Assembly (NCBI GenBank): GCA_018713515.1
Contig: DVOO01000030.1
Location: 110,552 to 174,551 of the forward strand
Reading direction: 5' to 3'
Origin: Candidatus Scatomonas pullistercoris
GTDB taxonomy: Bacteria > Bacillota > Clostridia > Lachnospirales > Lachnospiraceae
DNA length: 64,000 nt
Numbering within the stretch: position 1 is the first letter of the stretch; each line of letters opens with the position of its first letter. The translations under genes were made by a program, and so were the position numbers. The notes beneath the pieces were generated by a model that was not told the origin of the DNA, made no database searches, and worked only from the letters and a program-made list of their open reading frames with translations. Positions 1-9,393 of this stretch are shown piece after piece.

Positions 1-1255
1 GGGCGGCAGCCATGGAGAACATAGCATCGGCTGCGGGACGGATAACCTGTAAAATGCACGGGTGGGTATTTTCCCTTACAGAGGCCAGTCCCTGGATAAA
101 GCGGGTCATCATCTGGTTTTTCAGAGGGAAAAGGCGGGAAATGGAATCCCTGCGTTCCTGCAGGCCGTTTTCCAGCAGCTGGTCCAGCTGCGGCAGCAGA
201 TTTTGAAAAAAATCTCCGGCAGTTCTCTTTTTTTTCTGCAGCCGAGCTGCTTTTTTCCTGAATTCCTGAAGCTTTTTTTCGTTTTCAGATTCCAGAGCGG
301 CAATCACCCGTTCAATATCCCCAATGGAAGCCCGCAGGGCGTGTTCCGCCTGGCCGGCTGTGAGAATCTTAAGCAGCAATTTCTGGAATTCCGGAAAGCG
401 GCTTTTTTGCAGCAGAGATTTTTCTCCGGAGGAGAAGGCCTTTAAAGCCAGGGAGGCAGACAGGCCGCAGATGCACGGCTGATCCAGAATCCTCCGGGCT
501 TTCTGCATCTCTTCCGAGGAAGTCTCTCTTTTTTCCAGTTCTTCCAGCACTTCGCGGCGGATGCGGCCGGCCAGAGCTTTCATGTAGTCCTCATACACGT
601 AATCATCCTCGTCCAGCTGGTCGAGAAATGTGACCACAAAAAGGATGTTCTGGATGCTGCAGCTTCGGATCAGCTGGCATACGAACTGTTTTTCTGTGAT
701 ACTGAAGGGGGAACGGGCGTGGATGGGAACGATTACAGCATCTGTAAGGGGGAGCATATCAATCGTAACACGGGTCATCGCTTCCTCATCATTAAGGCCC
801 GGCGTATCAATCAGATCAATATAATTCTGACATATAACAGAAGGATAGAAGATAACGGCCTCCTTCAGGGAAGCTGAGATGGCCTGTCCATTCTCTGTCA
901 GTTTGGTAACGGCCTCTGAAAGACCTGTAAAGGGAATTTCGCGGGAAGTGCCGTCGCGGAAGAAGAGCAGCACCCGCTCCCGGGAGCCGTAGGTGATCCG
1001 GCTGATGGCCGCAGTGGTGGGCGTGGCGTCTGCCGGGAGAATGGGAGCCCCCAGCAGCGCGTTCAGGAGTGTGCTTTTTCCCCGTTTGAATTCCCCCATC
1101 ACGGCCACACGGTATTTTCGGGTCCGGATCCGGGTCTTGGCCTGCTCCAGAGAATTCAGCAGTCCCGGATCAAAATCCAGGAGAGACAGCAGTTCCTGGA
1201 GCTGTACAAGATTCTCATGCAGTTGAAATTCCATGGCTTTCATGGAAGAGGTCAT
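1..1255 (-). CDS. Dynamin-like GTPase, C-terminus beyond window
   Basis: The reverse strand is open from an ATG at 1255 to the window start, giving about 418 residues with the C-terminus missing. An AAAGGAG Shine-Dalgarno lies 10 bases before this ATG, which favours it over in-frame ATGs at 1243 and 1234. The P-loop GEFKRGKST is at about residues 54-62 and the switch-II motif DTPGLND about 70 residues later, as in the dynamin/bacterial dynamin-like family. A Lys/Gln-rich helical stretch follows near residues 310-340, fitting a stalk or coiled coil. Family members hydrolyse GTP while remodelling membranes; the role here is unknown. It is transcribed divergently from the kinase at 1464. Confidence 0.85.
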   Translation of the reverse strand, partial: MTSSMKAMEFQLHENLVQLQELLSLLDFDPGLLNSLEQAKTRIRTRKYRVAVMGEFKRGKSTLLNALLGAPILPADATPTTAAISRITYGSRERVLLFFRDGTSREIPFTGLSEAVTKLTENGQAISASLKEAVIFYPSVICQNYIDLIDTPGLNDEEAMTRVTIDMLPLTDAVIVPIHARSPFSITEKQFVCQLIRSCSIQNILFVVTFLDQLDEDDYVYEDYMKALAGRIRREVLEELEKRETSSEEMQKARRILDQPCICGLSASLALKAFSSGEKSLLQKSRFPEFQKLLLKILTAGQAEHALRASIGDIERVIAALESENEKKLQEFRKKAARLQKKKRTAGDFFQNLLPQLDQLLENGLQERRDSISRLFPLKNQMMTRFIQGLASVRENTHPCILQVIRPAADAMFSMAAA

Positions 1256-1463
1256 GATAAGACAGCTCCTTTCACACGTGGTGCATCTCGACAATTTTTG
1301 AAAATTCTGTATATATCATACCATTTTCTGCCTTTTTTCGTGTCCTAAAAACTTTGGGATAAAACAGGCGGGATTTCAGGGAAACTGCCTTGAGACGGGA
1401 GAAAAATTTCGATATACTGATAAAGACTGGTGTACTGAGGCCATGCCGCGGGAGGTGAGTGCT

Positions 1464-2933
1464 TTGAGAGATGGGGAGGGACTGCCCGGAGAATTTCTGC
1501 TGCTTACAACGGTTCTGATCTGGCTGCTGTTTGCAGTTATCTATATAGGAAACAGAAAAAGCAAGATCAATCAGTGGTGTCTGATCTGCGGGCTTTTCTA
1601 CAGTGTGGGTGCCCTGAAGGAATATCTGTATTATACGCTGTTTCCGTGGATCGCAGAGAGAGCCCCCGCTCTTCTGGACAATGGGAGAGCGCTTGCCGTT
1701 TATTCCGTACTGACGGCGGTACCTTATTATTTTGCCACACCGGCCCTGTTCATTATGGCTCTGTATTTCAGCCGCATGGAGCTGCGCTGCCCTTCTGTTT
1801 TCCCGTGGATTTCCATCCTGTCCTTTGTGCCCGGAATCCTTTTGGGCATTCGGTATCCCTTTCCGGAAACACGGTATTATCAGCTGAACGATAAAACCTA
1901 TTATGGGATTGTGATTCTGTACAATCTGGTATTTGCGGCGGCCGCCACGGTTCTGTTCGTGACAGCCCTGCACAGAGAAAACAATCCGAAGATAAAAAGA
2001 CAGAAGCTGGCGATTGCTTCCCTGGTTCTGCTGCCCGGATGGTTTACGATTCTTACCACCATGCCGGTTCAGTTTTTCGGAGTGACGGGAGCGGAAAAGG
2101 CCTGGCAGGGGAATCTTCTGATTATTGTCGTGCTGATCCTGGTCTGGTTTTATATGGTTCTGAACGATGGATTCATGGGAAGCCGGCTGAAGCATGAAAC
2201 TTATAAATGGGATCAGGAAGAACGGCTTATGAGCCGGACGGTGGACATGGTCCGCCACATGCTGAAGAATCAGATATCCAAGATTGAGTGGTGTGCCAGA
2301 AATATTGAGAGCCGGACGGAGGACGGGGATATGGCGGAGTATGCCGGCATCATCCGCAGGTCAGCCCGGAGGATGACGGAATTTCTGTCCGGGATCCGGG
2401 AAAACGGGATGGAAACGGCCTGCCGTCCGGAAGCCGTGGAGGCGCTGGAACTTTTCAGGGGAACTCTGTCGGATTTTGAAAAAAGATATCCGGAGGTTTC
2501 CTTTGAGGTACAGTGTGAATCAGGTAAAAAAATTTTGTGCGACCGGGAACTGGTGCGGGAAGTGCTGGTCAATCTTTTCCAGAACAGCATAGAAGCCATG
2601 GGAGAGAAGGGAAGGCTGACGGTGCGGTATACGGAAGGAAGAGGAAGATTATCCTGTATCCGGATCCTGGACACGGGCTGCGGCCTGCCGGGCCAGAACC
2701 GGGAGCAGATCTTTCTTCCCTACTATACAACCAAGGAGAGTGAAAACCACTGGGGCATGGGACTGTACTACTGCCAAAAGGTGCTGGAAGCCCACGGGGG
2801 AAGCATCCGGGCCAAGGACAGGCCGGAGGGCGGAGCTGCGTTTTTACTGTTTTTTCCCCGCAAAAGAAAGAAGAAAGAGAGGAACAGACAGCATGGGACA
2901 GAGGAAAATCCGGGTGCTGATCGTGGAAGATGA
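1464..2933 (+). CDS. 7TM sensor histidine kinase
   Basis: 489 residues. The N-terminal 235 residues hold about seven hydrophobic segments (roughly 11-29, 39-50, 80-102, 112-129, 147-169, 181-199, 218-233). A cytoplasmic kinase core follows: H-box VRHMLKNQ with His about 265, N-box NLFQNSIEAM, G1 DTGCGLP, F-box FLPYYTTK and G2 GMGLYYC. It should autophosphorylate and pass phosphate to the regulator encoded next, whose start lies inside the end of this gene. I chose TTG at 1464 because GGGAGG lies 8 bases upstream; an in-frame ATG at 1443 has no such site. The membrane part has no recognised ligand domain, so the signal cannot be named. Confidence 0.85.
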   Translation: MRDGEGLPGEFLLLTTVLIWLLFAVIYIGNRKSKINQWCLICGLFYSVGALKEYLYYTLFPWIAERAPALLDNGRALAVYSVLTAVPYYFATPALFIMALYFSRMELRCPSVFPWISILSFVPGILLGIRYPFPETRYYQLNDKTYYGIVILYNLVFAAAATVLFVTALHRENNPKIKRQKLAIASLVLLPGWFTILTTMPVQFFGVTGAEKAWQGNLLIIVVLILVWFYMVLNDGFMGSRLKHETYKWDQEERLMSRTVDMVRHMLKNQISKIEWCARNIESRTEDGDMAEYAGIIRRSARRMTEFLSGIRENGMETACRPEAVEALELFRGTLSDFEKRYPEVSFEVQCESGKKILCDRELVREVLVNLFQNSIEAMGEKGRLTVRYTEGRGRLSCIRILDTGCGLPGQNREQIFLPYYTTKESENHWGMGLYYCQKVLEAHGGSIRAKDRPEGGAAFLLFFPRKRKKKERNRQHGTEENPGADRGR

Positions 2934-3474
2934 TCCCGAGTTCTGCTTTTTGATCCAGAATACGCTCCTGGAAGCGGATATGGAGGTGGCGGGCGTGGCG
3001 GGCACGGCCCAGCAGGCGCTGGCGATGGCGCTGGAAAGAAAACCGGATATTGCGCTGATGGATCTCTGTCTGACGGAGTCCCGGCTGGACGGCATCGAGG
3101 CGGGAAAGGCGATCCGTCTGCAAACCCCGGCCAAGGTGCTGATTCTGACTTCCTATGAAGATATGCGGACGATCCGGGAGGCGTGCTGCCGGTCCTTTGC
3201 ATCCGGATATATTTTTAAAAGTCAGTTTGAACTTCTGGTGGAGACCATCCGCAGAACCGCTGCAGGCCACACGCCGCAGGAGTATCTGATTTTTTCGCTG
3301 ATCCTGTCAGAGCTTTCACCGGCGGAATACTCCATTTTGGAGCTGCTGACGGGAAAAGACCTGAAGCTTCAGTCTTCGCCGAAAACCATTTCCAATCAGA
3401 AAAGTCATCTGCTGAAGAAGCTGGGCCTGGGCAGCCAGGAGGAGCTGCTTCATATTTTTAAGGGAATGCTATAA
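2893..3474 (+). CDS. Response regulator, receiver plus C-terminal HTH
   Basis: 193 residues. The receiver domain has acidic residues E12-D13-D14, phospho-acceptor D57 (ALMDL), T86 and K109. The C-terminal part around residues 140-185 contains PKTISNQKSHLLKKLGL, which fits a LuxR/NarL-type helix-turn-helix. The gene starts 41 bases before the kinase stop, so the two are translationally coupled and form a two-component system. The start is the ATG at 2893 after GAGAGGAAC; an open frame upstream of it is only overlap with the kinase. Targets are unknown; the next gene downstream, a lipoprotein, is one candidate. Confidence 0.85.
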   Translation: MGQRKIRVLIVEDDPEFCFLIQNTLLEADMEVAGVAGTAQQALAMALERKPDIALMDLCLTESRLDGIEAGKAIRLQTPAKVLILTSYEDMRTIREACCRSFASGYIFKSQFELLVETIRRTAAGHTPQEYLIFSLILSELSPAEYSILELLTGKDLKLQSSPKTISNQKSHLLKKLGLGSQEELLHIFKGML

Positions 3475-3581
3475 AGACGGTGCGGGAAACCTTGCCCGCA
3501 TTTCCATGCAACAAAAACCCTCTTATCCGGCACGTATCTATAAAAGAGAAGGAATACGTGATCGGACAGGAGGGATTTGTT

Positions 3582-4550
3582 ATGAAGAAAAAACAGAAGT
3601 GGACAGCAGTATTTTTGACGGCGGTACTTTTTCTGCTGGCGGGCTGCAGCAGTGAAAGCGCATCGACGGCCAGCGCGGATGCCGCGGCGGAAATGCATGT
3701 TTCCGGGGACGGCTCTGTTTCCATAGAGCAGGAGTCAGATTCTTCAGAGGCCGCAGGAACAGGAGATACTGCCTCCGGAAACAGCTCTCTGCAGGCGGAA
3801 AATCCGGACCGGAAGCTGGTGAGGACGCAGACGGTGGAGATGGAGACGACAGAATTTGACAGTTTTGAAACCTGGCTGCAGAGCCGGGTGGAAGCTGCGG
3901 AAGGGTATGTGGAAAACGGTGTGGTGTCCGGAAGGGAGGCGGGATCCTCTGCCCTGCGCTCTGCCAGCTATAAGCTGCGGATTCCCGAGAAAGGCCTGGG
4001 CGGTTTCATGGTGGATCTGCGGGCAGAAGGAAATGTCACCTACTATACAGAATCGGTGGAAGATGTTACACTGAATTATACGGACACGGAAAGTCATATA
4101 GCGGCGCTGGAGCAGGAGCAGGCAACTCTCATGGAGATGCTCTCCCAGTCCGGGGATCTGGATACGCTCCTGGCCATCCAGAACAGGCTGACCGAGGTGC
4201 GCTATCAGCTGGAAAATTACGCGTCCCAGCTTCGCCTGTACGACAATGAAATCCAGTACAGCACTGTCTATCTGGAGCTCCGGGAGGTGGAGCGGGTAAC
4301 CGCGGCGGAGACTGGCAGCTTTGCCGGACAGCTAAGTGAGAGGCTTTCCTCTAACTTTTATGCTCTGGGCAGAGGGTTTCAGAACTTTGCCCTGTGGTTT
4401 CTGGGGGCGCTGCCCTTCTGGATTCTGCTGGCAGCCCTGGGATCTGCCGCATATGGAATCTGGAGAACGGTGCGGAAAAAAAGAGCCGGCGGAAAGAGCG
4501 GGGATACGGAAGAGGACAGCGGTAAAGAGAAGCAGCAGATGGAGGATTAA
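3582..4550 (+). CDS. DUF4349 lipoprotein
   Basis: 322 residues. A lipoprotein signal (hydrophobic run ending LAGCSS, lipidated Cys 22) is followed by a Ser/Ala/Glu-rich linker to about residue 70. The globular part includes a central helical stretch (HIAALEQEQATLMEML to QLRLYDNEIQY), typical of DUF4349. A C-terminal membrane helix (FALWFLGALPFWILLAAL) and a charged cytoplasmic tail close the protein. The start is the ATG at 3582 after AGGAGG. The family has no firm function; anchoring at both ends suggests an envelope sensor or scaffold. The position after a two-component system suggests co-regulation, an inference only. Confidence 0.8.
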   Translation: MKKKQKWTAVFLTAVLFLLAGCSSESASTASADAAAEMHVSGDGSVSIEQESDSSEAAGTGDTASGNSSLQAENPDRKLVRTQTVEMETTEFDSFETWLQSRVEAAEGYVENGVVSGREAGSSALRSASYKLRIPEKGLGGFMVDLRAEGNVTYYTESVEDVTLNYTDTESHIAALEQEQATLMEMLSQSGDLDTLLAIQNRLTEVRYQLENYASQLRLYDNEIQYSTVYLELREVERVTAAETGSFAGQLSERLSSNFYALGRGFQNFALWFLGALPFWILLAALGSAAYGIWRTVRKKRAGGKSGDTEEDSGKEKQQMED

Positions 4551-4554
4551 GGAA

Positions 4555-5238
4555 TTGAAAAGATCAGAAATTAACAGAGCACTGAAGGATATGGAGGCCA
4601 TGGCGGACAAATATTGCTTCCGCCTGCCGCCTTTCTGCCATTTTACCCCGGAAGAGTGGAAGAAAAAGGGGCATGAGTACGATGAGATCCGGGATAATAT
4701 GCTGGGATGGGACATCACGGACTATGGTCTGGGCAATTTTGAGAAGGTGGGTTTTTCTCTGATTACCCTGCGGAACGGAAATCAGAAGGATCCGAAGTAT
4801 AAAAAGGTGTATGCGGAAAAACTGCTGATGCTGAAGGAAGGCCAGCATTCCCCCATGCACTTTCACTGGACGAAAAGTGAGGATATCATTAACCGGGGCG
4901 GAGGAATCCTGCTGATCCATGTGTACAACGATGACGGCTGCGGCGGGCTGGCGGAGACGCCGGTGGAGGTCAACAGCGACGGCCGCACCTATTCCGTGCC
5001 GGCCGGCACGGCAGTGGAGCTGGCGCCGGGAGAGAGCATTACTCTCTGGCCCCATCAGTACCATGATTTCGATGTGAAGCCCGGAACGGGAGATGTGCTG
5101 ATCGGGGAGGTGTCCATGTGCAACGACGACAATACGGACAACCGTTTCTATGAACCCGTGGGCCGCTTTCCGGAAATTGAGGAAGATGAGGAGCCCTACC
5201 GGCTGCTGTGCAACGAGTACCCGCCGGCCGGAGACTGA
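4555..5238 (+). CDS. D-lyxose ketol-isomerase
   Basis: 227 residues, the normal length for cupin-type D-lyxose isomerases, which interconvert D-lyxose and D-xylulose (and some D-mannose/D-fructose). The N-terminus MKRSEINRALK and the following LPPFCHFTPEEW are characteristic. Metal ligands are visible in MHFHWTKSEDI (His, His, Glu) and WPHQYHDF (His). The start is a TTG at 4555, 4 bases after the preceding stop, with GGAGG (4541-4545) formed by the end of the upstream gene. This suggests an operon with the lipoprotein gene, although the functions look unrelated. Confidence 0.85.
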   Translation: MKRSEINRALKDMEAMADKYCFRLPPFCHFTPEEWKKKGHEYDEIRDNMLGWDITDYGLGNFEKVGFSLITLRNGNQKDPKYKKVYAEKLLMLKEGQHSPMHFHWTKSEDIINRGGGILLIHVYNDDGCGGLAETPVEVNSDGRTYSVPAGTAVELAPGESITLWPHQYHDFDVKPGTGDVLIGEVSMCNDDNTDNRFYEPVGRFPEIEEDEEPYRLLCNEYPPAGD

Positions 5239-5263
5239 ACAGAGAAATATGCATAAAAGCAAA

Positions 5264-5301
5264 GGTGCCCTCAATCATCAGATTCAATGATTGAGGGCAC
5301 C
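5264..5301. terminator. Perfect 15-bp hairpin before rpoB
   Basis: Arms 5264-5278 and 5287-5301 pair perfectly around an 8-base loop. The + strand has only a weak T-tract after it (CTCTTG); the other strand has TTTGCTTTTA. It most likely ends the transcript of the lyxose isomerase and insulates rpoB. Confidence 0.7.
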
Positions 5302-5353
5302 CTCTTGCTGTATGTGTATTTCAAAAAATACATAAAATTCGGAAAAAATTCGG

Positions 5354-5382
5354 TTGACACCCTTGAATATATGTGCTACAGT
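5354..5382 (+). promoter_or_regulatory. rpoBC promoter
   Basis: TTGACA at 5354-5359, a 17-base spacer and TACAGT at 5377-5382 with an extended TG (TGCTACAGT). This predicts a leader of about 105 bases before rpoB. Confidence 0.75.
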
Positions 5383-5416
5383 AAAAAATGCACTATTATG
5401 GAAAGATATGCCTTCC

Positions 5417-5445
5417 CCTCTGTTTTGAAGAGGAAAAAACAGAGG
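5417..5445 (+). other. Hairpin in the rpoB leader
   Basis: CCTCTGTTTT (5417-5426) pairs perfectly with AAAACAGAGG (5436-5445) around a 9-base loop in the predicted 5' UTR. There is no T-tract, so it is more likely an mRNA stability or translation element than a terminator. Confidence 0.5.
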
Positions 5446-5496
5446 CAAAGCTTCATCTTCATAATAAATATTATACACACAAGGGGTGAAACGTCA

Positions 5497-8400
5497 ATGG
5501 AGAAAAACAGAATACGTCCGGTTACCAGCGGAAAAAGTATGCGAATGAGTTACCAGAGACAAAAAGAAGTTTTGGAAATGCCCAACTTGATAGAGGTTCA
5601 GAAGGATTCCTACAACTGGTTTCTGGATGAAGGCCTGAAAGAAGTCTTTGATGACATCTCTCCGATTGAGGATTACAGTGGAAAGCTCAGTTTGGAATTT
5701 GTAGATTTTACGCTGTGTGAGGATGACGTAAAGTATTCCATCGAAGAGTGCAAACAGCGAGATGCTACCTATGCCGCCCCGCTGAAGGTGAAGGTCAGGC
5801 TGTATAATAAAGAGAAGGACGAGATCAGTGAACACGAGATTTTCATGGGCGATCTGCCCCTGATGACGGCCACCGGCACATTTGTCATCAACGGCGCGGA
5901 GCGTGTTATCGTCAGTCAGCTGGTCCGTTCTCCCGGCATTTACTATGCGATCGCCCATGATAAGCTGGGCAAGCGTCTCTATTCCTGTACAGTGATCCCC
6001 AACCGGGGTGCCTGGTTGGAGTATGAGACAGATTCCAATGATGTGTTCTATGTCCGTGTGGACAGAACCCGCAAGGTGCCGATTACGGTTCTGATCCGCG
6101 CCCTGGGTGTGGGAAGCAACGCGGAGATTGTGGAGCTTTTCGGAGAAGAACCAAAAATCCTGGCCAGCTTTTCTAAGGATGTGGCGACGAATTATCAGGA
6201 AGGTCTTCTGGAACTGTACAAGAAGATCCGCCCCGGCGAGCCGCTGGCCGTGGAGAGCGCGGAGAGCCTGATTAACGCCATGTTTTTTGATCCGCGCCGT
6301 TATGATCTGGCGAAGGTGGGCCGCTACAAGTTTAATAAAAAGCTGGCGCTGCGCAACCGGATCCGGGGTCATGTGCTGGCTGAGGATGTGGTGAACACCT
6401 CCACCGGCGAGATTATCGCGGAAAAAGGCACGAAGGTAAGCCGTGAGCTGGCGGATGAGATCCAGTATGCGGCCGTTCCCTATGTGTGGATTGAAACAGA
6501 GGAGAGAAACGTCAAAGTTCTGTCCAATATGATGGTGGATATTACCCGCTGGGTGGATGTGGATCCCAGGGAAGTCCATGTGACGGAGGAGGTATACTAT
6601 CCCGTTCTGGAGAAGATTCTGGAAGAGTACACAGATCTGGAAGAGATCAAGGAGGCCATCCGCCGCCAGATCCACGATCTGATTCCGAAACATATCACCA
6701 AGGATGATATTTTCGCTTCTATTAATTATAATATGCATCTGGAGTACGGCATCGGCAACGATGACGACATTGACCACCTGGGCAACCGGCGGATCCGTGC
6801 CGTGGGCGAGCTGCTCCAGAATCAGTACCGCATCGGCCTGTCCCGTCTGGAGAGAGTGGTGCGGGAGAGAATGACGACACAGGATCTGGAGGGGATTTCT
6901 CCCCAGTCCCTGATCAATATCAAGCCCGTGACCGCGGCGGTGAAGGAGTTCTTCGGTTCTTCCCAGCTGTCCCAGTTCATGGACCAGAACAACCCCCTGG
7001 GAGAGCTGACGCACAAGAGACGTCTTTCCGCCCTGGGCCCCGGCGGTCTGTCCCGTGACAGAGCCGGATTCGAGGTGCGTGATGTGCATTATTCCCATTA
7101 CGGAAGAATGTGTCCCATTGAGACCCCTGAGGGACCCAATATCGGTCTGATCAACTCCCTGGCCTCCTATGCCCGGATTAATCAGTACGGTTTTGTGGAG
7201 GCTCCTTACCGGAAGATTGACAAGAGCGATCCGAAAAATCCCAGGGTTACTGATGAGGTTGTCTATATGACAGCCGATGAAGAAGATAATTACCATGTGG
7301 CGCAGGCCAACGAGCCCCTGGATGCCGAGGGACATTTTATCCACAAGAACGTTTCCGGACGCTACAGAGACGAGACCCAGGAGTACGAGAGACAGATGTT
7401 CGACTACATGGATGTGTCCCCCAAGATGGTATTCTCGGTGGCCACGGCCCTGATTCCCTTCCTGCAGAATGACGATGCCAACCGTGCCCTGATGGGATCC
7501 AACATGCAGCGCCAGGCCGTGCCGCTGCTGTTTACGGAGGCGCCGGTGGTGGGTACCGGCATTGAGGCCAAGGCGGCGGTGGACTCCGGCGTCTGCGTGG
7601 TGGCCAAAAAGTCCGGTACTATAACGTACGCGGCCTCCAGGGAAATCCGCATGACCAATGATGACGGAACGAAGGATGTGTACCACCTGACCAAGTTCAT
7701 GCGGAGCAACCAGAGCAACTGCTATAACCAGAGACCGATTGTCAACAAGGGAGACCATGTGGAGGCCGGCGAGGTGATTGCCGACGGCCCGTCCACGGAC
7801 AACGGCGAGCTGGCTCTGGGCAAGAATCCGCTCATCGGCTTCATGACCTGGGAAGGCTACAACTACGAGGATGCCGTGCTGCTCAGCGAGCGTCTGGTGC
7901 AGGAGGATGTTTACACCTCCATTCATATAGAAGAATACGAGGCAGAGGCCCGTGACACCAAGCTGGGACCGGAGGAGATTACCAAGGATGTCCCCGGTGT
8001 CGGAGACGATGCCCTGAAAGACCTGGATGAGAGAGGAATCATCCGTATCGGAGCCGAGGTCCGGGCGGGAGATATTCTGGTGGGCAAGGTTACCCCCAAG
8101 GGGGAGACGGAGCTTACCGCGGAGGAGCGTCTGCTCCGCGCCATTTTCGGCGAGAAGGCCCGGGAGGTAAGAGATACTTCCCTGAAAGTGCCCCACGGCG
8201 AATACGGAATCGTTGTGGATGCCAAGGTATTCACCCGTGAAAACGGCGATGAGCTGTCTCCCGGAGTGAATGAGGCGGTCCGCATCTATATCGCCCAGAA
8301 GAGAAAGATTTCTGTGGGAGACAAGATGGCCGGACGTCACGGAAACAAGGGTGTTGTATCCCGCGTGCTTCCGGTGGAGGATATGCCCTTCCTGCCCAAC

Positions 8401-9351
8401 GGCCGTCCCCTGGATATCGTGCTGAATCCCCTGGGCGTGCCCTCCCGTATGAATATCGGACAGGTGCTGGAGATCCACTTAAGTCTTGCGGCCAAGGCCC
8501 TGGGATTCAATATTTCCACGCCGGTCTTTGACGGAGCCAATGAGATTGACATTCAGGAGACTCTGGAGCTGGCCAATGATTATGTAAATCTTGAATGGGA
8601 AGAGTTTTCCGCGAAGCATAAGGATGAGCTTCTTCCGGAGGTATACCAGTATCTGGATGAGCACAAGGAGCACCGTGCTCTCTGGAAGGGCGTTCCCATC
8701 AATTCCGATGGAAAGGTGCTGCTCCGGGACGGAAGAACCGGCGAGTATTTCGACAGCCCCACGACCATCGGTCACATGCATTACCTGAAGCTGCATCATC
8801 TGGTAGACGATAAGATCCATGCCCGTTCCACGGGCCCCTACTCTCTGGTAACCCAGCAGCCCCTGGGAGGAAAAGCCCAGTTCGGCGGACAGCGTTTCGG
8901 AGAGATGGAGGTATGGGCTCTGGAGGCCTACGGCGCGTCCCATACGCTGCAGGAGATCCTGACTGTGAAATCCGATGATGTGGTGGGCCGTGTGAAGACG
9001 TATGAAGCCATCATCAAGGGCGAAAATATTCCGGAAGCAGGAATCCCCGAATCCTTCAAGGTTCTGCTGAAGGAGCTGCAGTCCCTGGGTCTGGATGTGA
9101 GAGTCCTGCGGGACGACAATACGGAAGTGGAGATCATGGAATCCGTGGATTACGGCGAAACGGATCTGCACGCGATCATGGAAGGCGACCGTTATTCCAG
9201 CAGAGAAGATGAGGAATCCTTTGGGGAGTACGGCTTCGGCAAACAGGAGTTTGACGGGGAAGAACTGATTGACATCGATGAGAGCGGCGAGGATGAGGAA
9301 GAAGCGTTTATGGAGGACTTAAACGACTCTTTTGACGATACAGAAGAATAA
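5497..9351 (+). CDS. rpoB: RNA polymerase beta subunit
   Basis: 1284 residues, full length for a Firmicute beta subunit. It begins MEKNRIRPV after AAGGGGTGAAACGTCA; the open frame extends upstream to 5287 but lacks a ribosome site there. The rifampicin region reads [20 protein letters not shown] and [20 protein letters not shown], matching rifampicin-sensitive sequences. The catalytic and bridge-contact motifs ([25 protein letters not shown]) are intact. The C-terminus ends in a long acidic tail ([16 protein letters not shown]). It forms the core polymerase with the rpoC product, whose gene follows after 42 bases. Unusually for rpoB, there is no rplJ-rplL upstream in this window. Confidence 0.98.
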   Translation: MEKNRIRPVTSGKSMRMSYQRQKEVLEMPNLIEVQKDSYNWFLDEGLKEVFDDISPIEDYSGKLSLEFVDFTLCEDDVKYSIEECKQRDATYAAPLKVKVRLYNKEKDEISEHEIFMGDLPLMTATGTFVINGAERVIVSQLVRSPGIYYAIAHDKLGKRLYSCTVIPNRGAWLEYETDSNDVFYVRVDRTRKVPITVLIRALGVGSNAEIVELFGEEPKILASFSKDVATNYQEGLLELYKKIRPGEPLAVESAESLINAMFFDPRRYDLAKVGRYKFNKKLALRNRIRGHVLAEDVVNTSTGEIIAEKGTKVSRELADEIQYAAVPYVWIETEERNVKVLSNMMVDITRWVDVDPREVHVTEEVYYPVLEKILEEYTDLEEIKEAIRRQIHDLIPKHITKDDIFASINYNMHLEYGIGNDDDIDHLGNRRIRAVGELLQNQYRIGLSRLERVVRERMTTQDLEGISPQSLINIKPVTAAVKEFFGSSQLSQFMDQNNPLGELTHKRRLSALGPGGLSRDRAGFEVRDVHYSHYGRMCPIETPEGPNIGLINSLASYARINQYGFVEAPYRKIDKSDPKNPRVTDEVVYMTADEEDNYHVAQANEPLDAEGHFIHKNVSGRYRDETQEYERQMFDYMDVSPKMVFSVATALIPFLQNDDANRALMGSNMQRQAVPLLFTEAPVVGTGIEAKAAVDSGVCVVAKKSGTITYAASREIRMTNDDGTKDVYHLTKFMRSNQSNCYNQRPIVNKGDHVEAGEVIADGPSTDNGELALGKNPLIGFMTWEGYNYEDAVLLSERLVQEDVYTSIHIEEYEAEARDTKLGPEEITKDVPGVGDDALKDLDERGIIRIGAEVRAGDILVGKVTPKGETELTAEERLLRAIFGEKAREVRDTSLKVPHGEYGIVVDAKVFTRENGDELSPGVNEAVRIYIAQKRKISVGDKMAGRHGNKGVVSRVLPVEDMPFLPNGRPLDIVLNPLGVPSRMNIGQVLEIHLSLAAKALGFNISTPVFDGANEIDIQETLELANDYVNLEWEEFSAKHKDELLPEVYQYLDEHKEHRALWKGVPINSDGKVLLRDGRTGEYFDSPTTIGHMHYLKLHHLVDDKIHARSTGPYSLVTQQPLGGKAQFGGQRFGEMEVWALEAYGASHTLQEILTVKSDDVVGRVKTYEAIIKGENIPEAGIPESFKVLLKELQSLGLDVRVLRDDNTEVEIMESVDYGETDLHAIMEGDRYSSREDEESFGEYGFGKQEFDGEELIDIDESGEDEEEAFMEDLNDSFDDTEE

Positions 9352-9393
9352 AAAGAGAAGGTACGTTTACATCGAATGGAAAGGGGTAATCAA

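Noticed and set aside
5494..8478. 994-codon open frame antisense to rpoB
   Set aside because: It mirrors the codon bias of rpoB, has no ribosome site or domain, and rpoB is certain.
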